Under the pieces are notes generated by a model, which worked only from the letters and a program-made list of their open reading frames with translations, was not told the origin of the DNA and searched no databases. The position numbers and the translations under genes were made by a program. From Streptococcus sp. CF8_St5-11 (GTDB taxonomy: Bacteria > Bacillota > Bacilli > Lactobacillales > Streptococcaceae): DNA of 64,000 nt. The DNA is taken from NCBI RefSeq assembly GCF_024295625.1, contig NZ_JANCOJ010000001.1:620001-684000 (forward strand). Direction: 5' to 3'. Below, in pieces: positions 54,671 to 62,454 of this stretch; position 1 is the stretch's first letter; each line of letters begins with the position of its first letter.

Positions 54671-54706
54671 AAAAAAGGAGAGATCGGCTCAATCCCGTCT
54701 CTCCCT
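54671..54706 (-). terminator. Terminator of rnpA-yidC-khpB
   Basis: On the - strand GGAGAGA and TCTCTCC with a ~15-nt loop, then TTTTTT. Confidence 0.8.
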
Positions 54707-54726
54707 TATGGGAAATAATAGCTAGA

Positions 54727-55674
54727 TTATCCTTCGATGTCTACCACCACGTAACGGTTTGGTTCTTCCCCTTCAGAGTAGCTAGTGACTCCTTCCATCT
54801 TAGAGACGATACGGTGAATGATTTTGCGTTCACTGTTTGACATCGGATCTGTCTGTTGGGCTTGCCCATCTTCGAGGGCACGTGTTGCCAACTTCTGAGC
54901 ATAGCTTTGAAGAACTTCTGCCCGGTGTTCTACATAGTCATTAACATTAATGGTAATGTAAAAATTCTTTGAGTAGCGGTTATAGAGGTAATTTTGTGCC
55001 AAAAGTTGAAGAGCCTTCAAGACTTTTCCGTGGTAACCAATCACGCGCCCAGGCTCATTGGTATCAATTTGCATATTGACCGTACGGCGGTTGTGACTAC
55101 TTGAGATGGTCGCATCCACATCCATTTCATCGACCACTGTTTGAACATAGGCTGTCACATCATCTACGACTTCTTCGATGTTGTAGTTTTCCTCTACCTC
55201 GATACCAAGGTTTGAGAAATCAGATTCGCTTGATTCTTTTGTCGCTGGTTCTTTGACTTTTTCAAGGATATGTTCATGCCCTTTTTCTTCAAGAACGGTA
55301 TCTGCTTCTTTGTCATGTTTCAGGATTTCTGTCTTGATTTCTTCAGAGACAACTTCTCCTTCTTCTTCGACCTTTTTGATCGCTGCAACGACGCGTCCGA
55401 GATCGACCGTTGCTTCGCTCACCGTCTTCACCGGTTCGTTTTGTGCATTGATCTCATCTGGGACACCTTTGACAGCTTTTTGATTAGCTTTCACAACCGT
55501 TGTTTCTGCAATCGGCTCAATCTCTACTTGGGCTGGTTTTTTCCCAAACAAGCCAAGAAAACCTTTCTTTTCACGCGCTACAACCGTAATATGTGCCTTC
55601 ATACGAGGAATATCTAAATCGTTCAGACCTTTTTGAATCGCTTCTTCAACAGTTGCTCCAGTATATAGGACCAT
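54727..55674 (-). CDS. khpB: RNA-binding protein KhpB (Jag/EloR)
   Basis: 315 residues. An N-terminal Jag_N domain (MVLYTGATVEEAIQKGL, KKGFLGLFGKKPAQVEI) precedes an acidic linker of ~120 residues. A KH domain (NTNEPGRVIGYHGKVLKALQLLAQN split after INTDEPG-type motif) and an R3H domain at the C-terminus follow (ERKIIHRIVSKM, SYSEGEEPNRYVVV). In pneumococcus KhpB works with KhpA, is phosphorylated by StkP and controls cell elongation. Follows yidC by 15 bp. Confidence 0.94.
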   Translation of the reverse strand: MVLYTGATVEEAIQKGLNDLDIPRMKAHITVVAREKKGFLGLFGKKPAQVEIEPIAETTVVKANQKAVKGVPDEINAQNEPVKTVSEATVDLGRVVAAIKKVEEEGEVVSEEIKTEILKHDKEADTVLEEKGHEHILEKVKEPATKESSESDFSNLGIEVEENYNIEEVVDDVTAYVQTVVDEMDVDATISSSHNRRTVNMQIDTNEPGRVIGYHGKVLKALQLLAQNYLYNRYSKNFYITINVNDYVEHRAEVLQSYAQKLATRALEDGQAQQTDPMSNSERKIIHRIVSKMEGVTSYSEGEEPNRYVVVDIEG

Positions 55675-55689
55675 ATGTCCACCTCTTTC

Positions 55690-56505
55690 TTATTTTTTCT
55701 TTTTCTGTGCTTTGTTTAGGGCACGGCGTTTTTGTTTTTCCATGTCGCGCGAAGCTTGCTCTTTTGCTTCACGCTCTGCAATAATCTTGAAGGGGTTGTT
55801 CAAGAGATAGGTTTGCCCGACTTGGTAAGCATTGGAAGTCACCCAGTATAGTGCGACCCCGCTGGCTGAGAACAAGGCAAAGAAGAAGATCATCACAGGC
55901 ATCACATACATCATGGTTGTCGCACTACCATTACGCTCTGGCATGGCTTTATTGGTCAACCAACTGCTGAAAAATGTGAAGAGTGCTGCAAGAACCGGCA
56001 AGATATAAGTCGGGTCGATCGCACCAAGGTCCAACCAGAGGAAGTGACCGACTTTAAGGAATTCGACACGGCTCAGCGCTTGGAACAAGGCCATCAAGAC
56101 CGGCATCTGGATCAAGAGAGGAAGGAAGGCTGAAGACGTTTTGACACCTTTTTCCTTGTATAGGGCCCGCATCTCTTCAGAAAGCTTGGTCCGACTATCA
56201 AGATCCTTCCCAGGATACTTAGCTTGCAATTCCTTGAGGAGGGGTTGAATTTCCTGCATTTTGCGGGTTGAATTCATTTGATATTGGAAGAGAGGCAAGA
56301 GGACCGTCCGGATGACAATGGTAAAGACGATAATCCCTACACCGATACTTCCGCCAAAGGACAAGAAGCGGATAGCTTCTGCAAAGAAGTAGACGAAGCG
56401 TTCCCAACCACCTGTCGACTGAGCTGTCACTTGAGAGGTTCCACAAGCTGTCAAGACCAATAAGGCCGCTCCTAATAATCCAGTTAACTTCAGTTTCTTT
56501 TTCAC
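55690..56505 (-). CDS. yidC: Membrane protein insertase YidC, lipoprotein form
   Basis: Inserts membrane proteins alone or with SecYEG. 271 residues; the lipobox LTACGT marks Cys as the lipidation site. The first TM helix and a charged hairpin ([21 protein letters not shown]) precede four more helices, and the C-terminal tail is basic ([13 protein letters not shown]), which fits ribosome binding. The start is GTG at 56505, with AGAAAGG upstream; the stop of rnpA lies 1 bp before it. Streptococci usually carry two YidC paralogues; this one (next to rnpA) would be YidC1. Confidence 0.94.
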   Translation of the reverse strand: MKKKLKLTGLLGAALLVLTACGTSQVTAQSTGGWERFVYFFAEAIRFLSFGGSIGVGIIVFTIVIRTVLLPLFQYQMNSTRKMQEIQPLLKELQAKYPGKDLDSRTKLSEEMRALYKEKGVKTSSAFLPLLIQMPVLMALFQALSRVEFLKVGHFLWLDLGAIDPTYILPVLAALFTFFSSWLTNKAMPERNGSATTMMYVMPVMIFFFALFSASGVALYWVTSNAYQVGQTYLLNNPFKIIAEREAKEQASRDMEKQKRRALNKAQKKKK

Positions 56506-56506
56506 A

Positions 56507-56848
56507 TTATTCCCTTTCTTGGTAGACATGCGCTAATTTTAAGACATGTACAAGATTTTTCTCTACTTGATGAAAGTCGAGCTCCTCCACTCCTTTACGA
56601 GCAATGACAACAAAATCATCGGTCGTAAGGAAGGCTTGGTGTTTGATCAAAACATGGCGAATCAAACGTTTGATGCGATTTCTGGTCACAGCATTTCCCA
56701 GTTTCTTACTAACAGACAGGCCGACTCGAAAATGCGGTTGGTCTTTGCGCAAGCGGTAAACAACGAATTTTCGATTGGCAACATTTTGACCACTTTTAAA
56801 AATAGCATTAAAATCTTTGTCACGTTTGACGCGGTAGCTTTTTTTCAA
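56507..56848 (-). CDS. rnpA: Ribonuclease P protein component
   Basis: Protein subunit of RNase P. 113 residues with [17 protein letters not shown] at the N-terminus and the RNR motif [14 protein letters not shown] at ~50-62. The start codon is TTG (KKSYRVKRD follows), preceded by GGGAG. First gene of rnpA-yidC-khpB. Confidence 0.96.
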   Translation of the reverse strand: MKKSYRVKRDKDFNAIFKSGQNVANRKFVVYRLRKDQPHFRVGLSVSKKLGNAVTRNRIKRLIRHVLIKHQAFLTTDDFVVIARKGVEELDFHQVEKNLVHVLKLAHVYQERE

Positions 56849-56877
56849 ACCTCAACTCCCTCTATTAAATTTATTCT

Positions 56878-56905
56878 ATTATACCATATTTTCAAAAAAA
56901 ACCAA
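56878..56905 (-). promoter_or_regulatory. Promoter of rnpA-yidC-khpB
   Basis: TTGGTT, 16 bp, TATAAT on the - strand, with an extended TGG before the -10. It overlaps the terminator of the upstream gene. Confidence 0.65.
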
Positions 56906-56926
56906 TCTCACTCAGGAAATCGGTTG
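56894..56926 (-). terminator. Terminator of the CPBP gene at 56927
   Basis: On the - strand AACCGATTTC and GAGATTGGTT pair with wobbles, then TTTTTT. It begins right after the stop codon. Confidence 0.6.
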
Positions 56927-57604
56927 CTACTTAAATACAGATAAAAGTAAAGGCAAGGTGTAGTAGAGATTGAGCAAGATATGAGCCAAAATAGGAGCAA
57001 GGAGCGTCTTACTCCGATAATACAGGATCCCAAAAATCACACTCGGCAGGAGATAGATGATAGAAGCTCCCAGCGAAAAGGGATTGTGGAGAAAATGTAG
57101 GCCACTGTAGATGAGGGCTGGAAGCCAAATCTCAGCATAGAGTTTCCAGCCTTTGAAGTAGGCATTCACCAAGGCTCCACGAAAGATCAGCTCTTCTGTC
57201 ACTGGCCGGATGACAACCATTGCGATCACCAGGATAAGCACTCCTGTGGGGCTAATTTCCCGTGGAAACAGACTCAAAACAGCTGCCCGTCCTTGAACAA
57301 AACCACTGATGAAGTAGTCCAACCAGTAAACTAAACAGGCCGCAAAAACGGCTTCTATCAGAGCTTGAAGAGGATTCTTCCCCAGCTTAAACTGCGCTTT
57401 TTTAGAAAAACGATAGACCAAAAATCCTGTAAAGACTGCATAGAGGCCTTCTAGGCCAAATAAGGTCCAATAATAGCTATTGGCGCTTGCTACACTATTG
57501 GAGACATACTGGGCCAAGGGGCGAAATTGAGGCCGAACATAAAAATAAAACAAGAGCAGAAAGAGGGGATACAGCAGTGAGAGCTTTCCTTTGATGAATT
57601 TCAT
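56927..57604 (-). CDS. CPBP-family intramembrane metalloprotease
   Basis: 225 residues with ~7 transmembrane helices. Motif 1 is VTEELIFRGALV near residue 140, motif 2 YSGLHFLHNP near 170 and motif 3 LAPILAHILLNL near 205. A second, shorter member of the CPBP family in this window, not close in sequence to the one at 50131. The start is the ATG at 57604, with AAGGAAAGG upstream. Substrate unknown; relatives often sit near bacteriocin genes, but none is visible here. Confidence 0.86.
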   Translation of the reverse strand: MKFIKGKLSLLYPLFLLLFYFYVRPQFRPLAQYVSNSVASANSYYWTLFGLEGLYAVFTGFLVYRFSKKAQFKLGKNPLQALIEAVFAACLVYWLDYFISGFVQGRAAVLSLFPREISPTGVLILVIAMVVIRPVTEELIFRGALVNAYFKGWKLYAEIWLPALIYSGLHFLHNPFSLGASIIYLLPSVIFGILYYRSKTLLAPILAHILLNLYYTLPLLLSVFK

Positions 57605-57689
57605 AGATACCTTTCCTATAAAGTCTGACAAATCGTATAGTGCATCTTACCATAATCGTGACAAGGTTTCAATGAAAAAGGATGCCTTC

Positions 57690-58583
57690 CTACTCTCTGA
57701 GATAGGCCACATAACCACCTAAGACAGCGACTAAAATCAAGAGACAAAGAAGAGTTTCCAGCCATACGAGAGCTGTCAAGAAAGGTAGTTGCAACAAGCC
57801 TTGGGCCATTTTCAAAGAGGTCGCTGTGATAACTGTTGGAAAGGTCAGAGCTGAAAAAGCAGGTTGAAAACCTTCTGTGATCATTCTCGGTAGGCGCGTC
57901 AAAACAAAGAAATAAAAACCTTGCGAGGCCAACACCATGATCAGTAAGAACCAGACAGGAAGGCTTGCTCCACCCACACGAACCAGGGCTGCTAAAAGAA
58001 GGGAAAAGGGAGCACAATAGATGCCTTCTTGGCCCAATAGATGACTGGGTAAAGGGGACTGCTTCAAATCATGATAGATAAGGGGATAAAGAAGAAAGGT
58101 CAAACCAAAACCAATCACTAAAGCGAGATAAGCAATCTCTCTGATTCCTACAACTGGATAAGTCAAGGCTGCTACTGCAATGCCCACATAGAGAACGGTC
58201 CAACTGGGAGTGGCATTGGCTCTTGGTCGCGCTAGGACATGGGTCTTGGTAAAATAGAGAATTAAACCCAGATCCAAGAGAAAGGCAGACCACCAGACCA
58301 ACTGTGATAGACCTCCAAAGGCGGGAAAGAGGCGCAAAAGATAGGTGGATAGAATCATCCCTGCCATGGGAAAGGTCGCCATCCCAGATAAAAGAGCTGG
58401 TTGTTGGAGTTCTATCTTGGTTTCTTGCCAGCGAATTGCATGATAAACCACAAAGAAAAACCAGAAGAACAAACCTGTCAGACTAAAGGCGTGAGCAAGG
58501 AAGGGTAGCGAGTCCGCAAGAAGGTTTCCAGCGCCAACCAGTCCTAACAGACAGCCTGAAAATACTAAGGGGATCTTTTTCAT
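57690..58583 (-). CDS. TDT-family (TehA/SLAC1-like) transporter
   Basis: 297 residues with ten hydrophobic helices. The alternating pattern (LFFWFFFVVYHAIRW, MATFPMAGMILSTYLLRLFP, FQPAFSALTFPTVITATS) matches the tellurite-resistance/dicarboxylate transporter fold. The family exports or channels anions (tellurite resistance, C4-dicarboxylates, chloride); the substrate here is unknown. Start at the ATG 58583, 6 nt after GGAG. Confidence 0.82.
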   Translation of the reverse strand: MKKIPLVFSGCLLGLVGAGNLLADSLPFLAHAFSLTGLFFWFFFVVYHAIRWQETKIELQQPALLSGMATFPMAGMILSTYLLRLFPAFGGLSQLVWWSAFLLDLGLILYFTKTHVLARPRANATPSWTVLYVGIAVAALTYPVVGIREIAYLALVIGFGLTFLLYPLIYHDLKQSPLPSHLLGQEGIYCAPFSLLLAALVRVGGASLPVWFLLIMVLASQGFYFFVLTRLPRMITEGFQPAFSALTFPTVITATSLKMAQGLLQLPFLTALVWLETLLCLLILVAVLGGYVAYLRE

Positions 58584-58646
58584 CGGGAGCTCCAATCATG
58601 TTGTCGCTTTCAGTATACCATAAAAGAGAAGGAAGCAGGATAAAAA

Positions 58647-58873
58647 AGAGTGTGGGACAGAAATCGGTAATTCGTTAGAATTCGATTTCGTCGTCCCACC
58701 TCCGCACAGTTGAGTAGGGCATCTTTGGAACTTGAAAAGCGAACAACTACTTAGGAAACTTGCTTAGCAAGTCCTATCTACCACCTCAAAGCAGTGCTTT
58801 GAGCACTCAACCACTGCATCTTGCTCGACAATCCAAAAATAATTGAGAGGCTAGGACTTTTGTCCTAGCCTCT
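58647..58873 (+). repeat. 175-bp hairpin/terminator repeat, copy D, with BOX-like insert
   Basis: The first hairpin and the final terminator stem (GAGGCTAGGAC/GTCCTAGCCTC) match copies A-C, but the apex of the middle hairpin is replaced by ~95 bp. That insert (about 58718-58815) shares CATCTTTGGA, ACTTGC..GCAAGT and GCAGTGCTTTGAGCA with the fragment at 6424-6527. The TTGAGT/ACTCAA base of the middle hairpin is preserved, so it still pairs around the insert. Confidence 0.88.
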
Positions 58874-58898
58874 TCAAATTGTAGATAGAGTCATCTTA

Positions 58899-59036
58899 GA
58901 AACTTTCCGCCGTGAGATAAGTGCTAGAAACATTCTTGTTTCTAGCACTCGGGAGTTTTGGAACCTTAGGTCCAAAACTAAGTCATGGAACTTCCTCGAA
59001 GTTCGCTGACGTCCGTACTCACCTAAGGAAAGTTTC
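58899..59036 (+). repeat. Cloverleaf-like repeat, copy 3
   Basis: Arms GAAACTTTCC/GGAAAGTTTC. The second hairpin is AGTTTTGGA/TCCAAAACT instead of AATTATTGAG/CTCAATAATT, and GTGAG/CTCAC replaces GTGAA/TTCAC. The third hairpin is GAACTTC-CTC-GAAGTTC. It directly follows repeat copy D; together they fill most of the 596-bp gap between the TDT gene and asp5. Confidence 0.9.
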
Positions 59037-59130
59037 AATAGATGTCTAAGTAAGCCTAATAGTTGATATCTCTTTAATTTTTTAAGTATCATTTAGGTTG
59101 CATTAGGTAAGAAACAGATAGATTACATTC

Positions 59131-59163
59131 TAAAAGAAGTTGGAGAATACCAACTTCTTTTTA
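59131..59163 (-). terminator. Terminator of the accessory Sec operon
   Basis: AAAGAAGTTGG and CCAACTTCTTT with a 6-nt loop and T-runs on both sides, 17 bp after asp5. Confidence 0.85.
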
Positions 59164-59179
59164 TCCATTCTATTAGAAA

Positions 59180-59404
59180 TTAGGCCTGTACGACCATCAT
59201 ATAAAGAAATAAGGATACGAGAAAGACAATACTAACAACAAGGGTCGCTAGCTTGAGTCCACGGTGGGACCGCCAGTAACTTGGTTTTCCTAGGTTACTG
59301 GTCGCATCTGTTGAAAGCGATTGTTGTTGGCGAGGCTGCAGGGTGATCAGAACCACAAGAGCGAGGGATAAGATCGAGATCCCGATTGCAAATACCATTT
59401 CCAT
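59180..59404 (-). CDS. asp5: Accessory Sec system protein Asp5 (SecG-like)
   Basis: 74 residues: two transmembrane helices joined by a polar loop (QPRQQQSLSTDATSNLG), the same topology as SecG. Position after asp4 at the end of the secA2-gtfA-gtfB block identifies it as Asp5, which substitutes for SecG in the SecY2 translocon. It starts 1 bp after the asp4 stop; AGGAGGATCC overlaps that stop. Confidence 0.85.
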   Translation of the reverse strand: MEMVFAIGISILSLALVVLITLQPRQQQSLSTDATSNLGKPSYWRSHRGLKLATLVVSIVFLVSLFLYMMVVQA

Positions 59405-59405
59405 C

Positions 59406-59597
59406 TTAGGATCCTCCTAACACTCTGAAGAGGGTAAAAATAACTCCCAGCAGAATCACCAAACCAATGATCACATTAAAAGTAACATTGATCTTTTCAG
59501 AACGTGTCGTCTTTTCTTTTTCGGCAGGACGGCGTTTGAGAGACTCCATCCGTCCTTCTACTTCTTTGTAAAATAAATCTTTCTTACGATCACTCAC
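59406..59597 (-). CDS. asp4: Accessory Sec system protein Asp4 (SecE-like)
   Basis: 63 residues with a polar basic/acidic N-terminal half (KKDLFYKEVEGRMESLKRRP) and one C-terminal transmembrane helix, as in SecE. The start is placed at GTG 59597, 5 nt after AGGTGG; another GTG three codons earlier is possible. Overlaps gtfB by 8 bp. Partner of SecY2 with Asp5. Confidence 0.85.
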   Translation of the reverse strand: MSDRKKDLFYKEVEGRMESLKRRPAEKEKTTRSEKINVTFNVIIGLVILLGVIFTLFRVLGGS

Positions 59598-60945
59598 TGT
59601 GTCCACCTATCCCTTCTTGCAAGCGAGCTTTGAAAACAGCTGGCTCAACGCTACTTGATTGGGCAATTTGTTGTGCGACGGCTTCTCTGTAGTTATCCAC
59701 AGATTGGTAGATTTCCTGGATACGAGCCACCATATCTGCTTCTTTTCCTTGATCAAAGATATTGGCTTGTGCGAGGAAGTGGCGGTCATGCAGGGTATGG
59801 CTAAAAGCAAGGATGACTTGCTGGTGTTCGAAGGCCTTGCGAACAATGCCTTGCACCTCTGCATAGTGGTTGATATCTAGATAAATACTAGAGACCTTAA
59901 GCAACTCTTTGATCCGCTCTTGACTGATATTTTGGTACAAGACCACATTTGGGTAGCGGACCATAGACAAGAGGCTGGCAGACATCTCCGTCAAAGCTGC
60001 TACACGGAAGGTCACATTTGGCAAGTTCTCTACTAGATAGGTCAAGGCTTCGATCTGATCCGAATTGGTCAAAACAAAAGCGTCTTTACGGATATCGTCT
60101 TTCACCTTGAAATCATACAGGTAGCCAAGGGGACCAAAATAGCTATGCTGGTCTTGCGAGGTCAACTGCAAAGCACGATGATAGGTCGCGTTTTGCGGAA
60201 TCAAGATCTTCTTGGTCCGGATTTCTGGGCTCTTTAGAATCAACTGCATATTGCCCGGAAGGCTGTCGTGAAGAGGCTCTTGCCACACCAAGACGTCGCG
60301 TCCTTTGATGCCTTTATTGCCTAACTGGAGACTAATGCTAAAGGAGGTAGCCAGCGTATTGTAGACCAAACCATCTAAATCAAAACCACGATACTCTAGA
60401 TAAAAGACAAAGTAATCTAAGCGATTCTTGAAAATCCGCATAGGTTGATGGTCCAAGGTCAAGATCAAATCCCCTGTTTGGTGATTTTCTGTCAAGCGCT
60501 CGGTATCCCCTTCAAAGTAAGTAGTCACCAAATACTGTCCCTGATCGCCACAAGTCGTTACAGCAATCTTACGACCGTATTGGTCATAGTGCTCAACCAT
60601 GACCACTTGTCCCTTATCATCTAACCACTCTAAGCGCTCGACGATGCGTTTATAGGAAGCAGCATGGTACACAATCCGAGCTTTTTCCTGACCATAGTAG
60701 GTCACTTTTCCCGAACTGTTATCCCCAGAAACTTCCCAGAAATCAGGCACTGGAACTTCATTAAAGTAGCGACCGCGCTTCTCCCCTTTTGCTTGTCCTA
60801 AGAAATAGATAAAGGGAGATTCGACACCGTCTGGTAAGAAACCGTTTGGCTCCAAAACAACGGTCGGATGGTCAAAGCCAGACTCTTTCATGGAGTGGAG
60901 CAGGTCTTGGCTTTCACGAGAATAACTATCAAATACGTTCAGCAT
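59590..60945 (-). CDS. gtfB: Accessory Sec system glycosylation chaperone GtfB (Gtf2)
   Basis: 451 residues with a split GT-B-like fold but without an obvious catalytic EX7E motif, in line with its role as the non-catalytic partner of GtfA. The GtfA-GtfB complex adds GlcNAc to serine/threonine of the serine-rich-repeat adhesin in the cytosol before export. Features: DSYSRESQDLLHSMKESG at the N-terminus, an EQ/GN-rich middle and a C-terminal Rossmann-like half (NVVLYQNIS, YLDINHYAEVQGIV). Overlaps gtfA by 17 bp. Confidence 0.92.
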   Translation of the reverse strand: MLNVFDSYSRESQDLLHSMKESGFDHPTVVLEPNGFLPDGVESPFIYFLGQAKGEKRGRYFNEVPVPDFWEVSGDNSSGKVTYYGQEKARIVYHAASYKRIVERLEWLDDKGQVVMVEHYDQYGRKIAVTTCGDQGQYLVTTYFEGDTERLTENHQTGDLILTLDHQPMRIFKNRLDYFVFYLEYRGFDLDGLVYNTLATSFSISLQLGNKGIKGRDVLVWQEPLHDSLPGNMQLILKSPEIRTKKILIPQNATYHRALQLTSQDQHSYFGPLGYLYDFKVKDDIRKDAFVLTNSDQIEALTYLVENLPNVTFRVAALTEMSASLLSMVRYPNVVLYQNISQERIKELLKVSSIYLDINHYAEVQGIVRKAFEHQQVILAFSHTLHDRHFLAQANIFDQGKEADMVARIQEIYQSVDNYREAVAQQIAQSSSVEPAVFKARLQEGIGGHSE

Positions 60946-62443
60946 GTGTCACCTCTTCTATCAATTGTTCCCAAGCTTCTTCTACTCGGCTGGTCAAAAA
61001 GTCTTCTGCACGCGCATAAGATGCTTGACGCATGCTGGCTAGATCATCTTTTTTGTATAGCTGGATCATTTTTTCCGCAAAGGCAGAAGCAATCTGGTCG
61101 ACCACTTGATCTGCTGAAGGCGGAATGAGATAGCCATTTTTACCTTCTGTGACAAAGGTCTGGTTGCCATAAGGAACGTCAAAACCGATAATCGGAAGAC
61201 CAGAACCGATCGCCTCCATCAAGGTCAACCCAAAGCCTTCACTGGTCGACGCGGACAGGTAAACCTCATAATTCTTGTAAATTTCCTCTAGATTGGCATG
61301 CCCTTTGAGATGGATATAGTCTGCTGCCCCCAATTCATCAATTAGAGAACGCAACTTGCCTTCTTCTCCACCTTTTCCATAGATGTCAAAGGACAGCTCT
61401 GGCAATTCTTTTTTGGCGCGAACCACTGCTCGCACCAACCAGTCAATATGCTTTTCTGTCGCCAAACGAGAGGCAGTAATCATAGAAAATGGGGTGCGAT
61501 TTTCGTTTTGTGGTAAGCTTGCAAGACTCCCAACTGGAATGGTATAGATAGCCGGCTGATGGTTGGTGTATTTGGCAAACTGCTCGGCCAAGATTTCTTT
61601 TTGGCGGTCAGTCGCGACAATAAAGAAGTCTACCTTATCTGCATTGGTAAATTGATACTCGTAGTAGTTATTCCACAGGATATACTGATCATCGACATTA
61701 TTGGCACTGAAGTGCTCGGCATGGACGACCACACCCAGGCGAGCTTTTTGCGCTTCTTCAAAGATAGGCTGACCAATATTGGTTTCCCGATCCAAAATCA
61801 CCAAATCTTGTTTGGTCAATTGAAGGTTCTGCATGAAGTAGCGGATCAATTCTTGGCGACCAACTAGGTAGCGATCTGGGAAACGATAGATTTCGCGGCC
61901 ATCCGCCATCTGCATGCTGTAGGCAACCGTCCCGTCTTCATTGTAAAAACGGCGCTCAATCAAGTTGGCTTGGTTGTTCTTAGGAATGAAATACTCGGTA
62001 CAATAGCGGGTATAGGAGAAATAATCCTTTCTCACCAAAATTCCTCTAGACACGTACTCGCAGCGTTCGACATAGGGACTGTTTTCTGCGCGCAGGTAGC
62101 AGGTCAAAAAGTTGTCCTGATCCTCATAAAAGAAGCGCTTGATCTTACCATCGACTTCTTCACGAGTCGGTTTTCCGGCAAATCCTGCTAAGACCTGATC
62201 AATGGTATAGGTCGTTGGCGCAATTTTTATATCTGTAAAATGGCTATAGAGCCAGATGATTTCATCATTTTTAAAACCGATATTTTCTGTTAAATGCTGG
62301 ATATTATCGGCTAGGATCATATCCATAAAGACAAACTTGGCTGGTTGATGGATATTGCGTAACAACTGGGCACGGTAGGCCTGGGCATACTCAACACCAC
62401 TGCTGGCCCAACCGATTCCAAGGTTGATATTGTATACTGTCAT
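60929..62443 (-). CDS. gtfA: Accessory Sec system glycosyltransferase GtfA (Gtf1)
   Basis: 504 residues, family GT4. The N-terminus YNINLGIGWASSGVEYAQAYRA matches the acceptor-binding half. The C-terminal sugar-nucleotide half has SRLATEKHIDWLV, DIYGKGGEEGKL and SEGFGLTLMEAIGSGLP holding the E..E pair. It starts glycosylation of the adhesin with GlcNAc. Eleven bases after secA2 and overlapping gtfB, so cotranscribed. Confidence 0.94.
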   Translation of the reverse strand: MTVYNINLGIGWASSGVEYAQAYRAQLLRNIHQPAKFVFMDMILADNIQHLTENIGFKNDEIIWLYSHFTDIKIAPTTYTIDQVLAGFAGKPTREEVDGKIKRFFYEDQDNFLTCYLRAENSPYVERCEYVSRGILVRKDYFSYTRYCTEYFIPKNNQANLIERRFYNEDGTVAYSMQMADGREIYRFPDRYLVGRQELIRYFMQNLQLTKQDLVILDRETNIGQPIFEEAQKARLGVVVHAEHFSANNVDDQYILWNNYYEYQFTNADKVDFFIVATDRQKEILAEQFAKYTNHQPAIYTIPVGSLASLPQNENRTPFSMITASRLATEKHIDWLVRAVVRAKKELPELSFDIYGKGGEEGKLRSLIDELGAADYIHLKGHANLEEIYKNYEVYLSASTSEGFGLTLMEAIGSGLPIIGFDVPYGNQTFVTEGKNGYLIPPSADQVVDQIASAFAEKMIQLYKKDDLASMRQASYARAEDFLTSRVEEAWEQLIEEVTHAERI

Positions 62444-62454
62444 AATGTCCTCTT

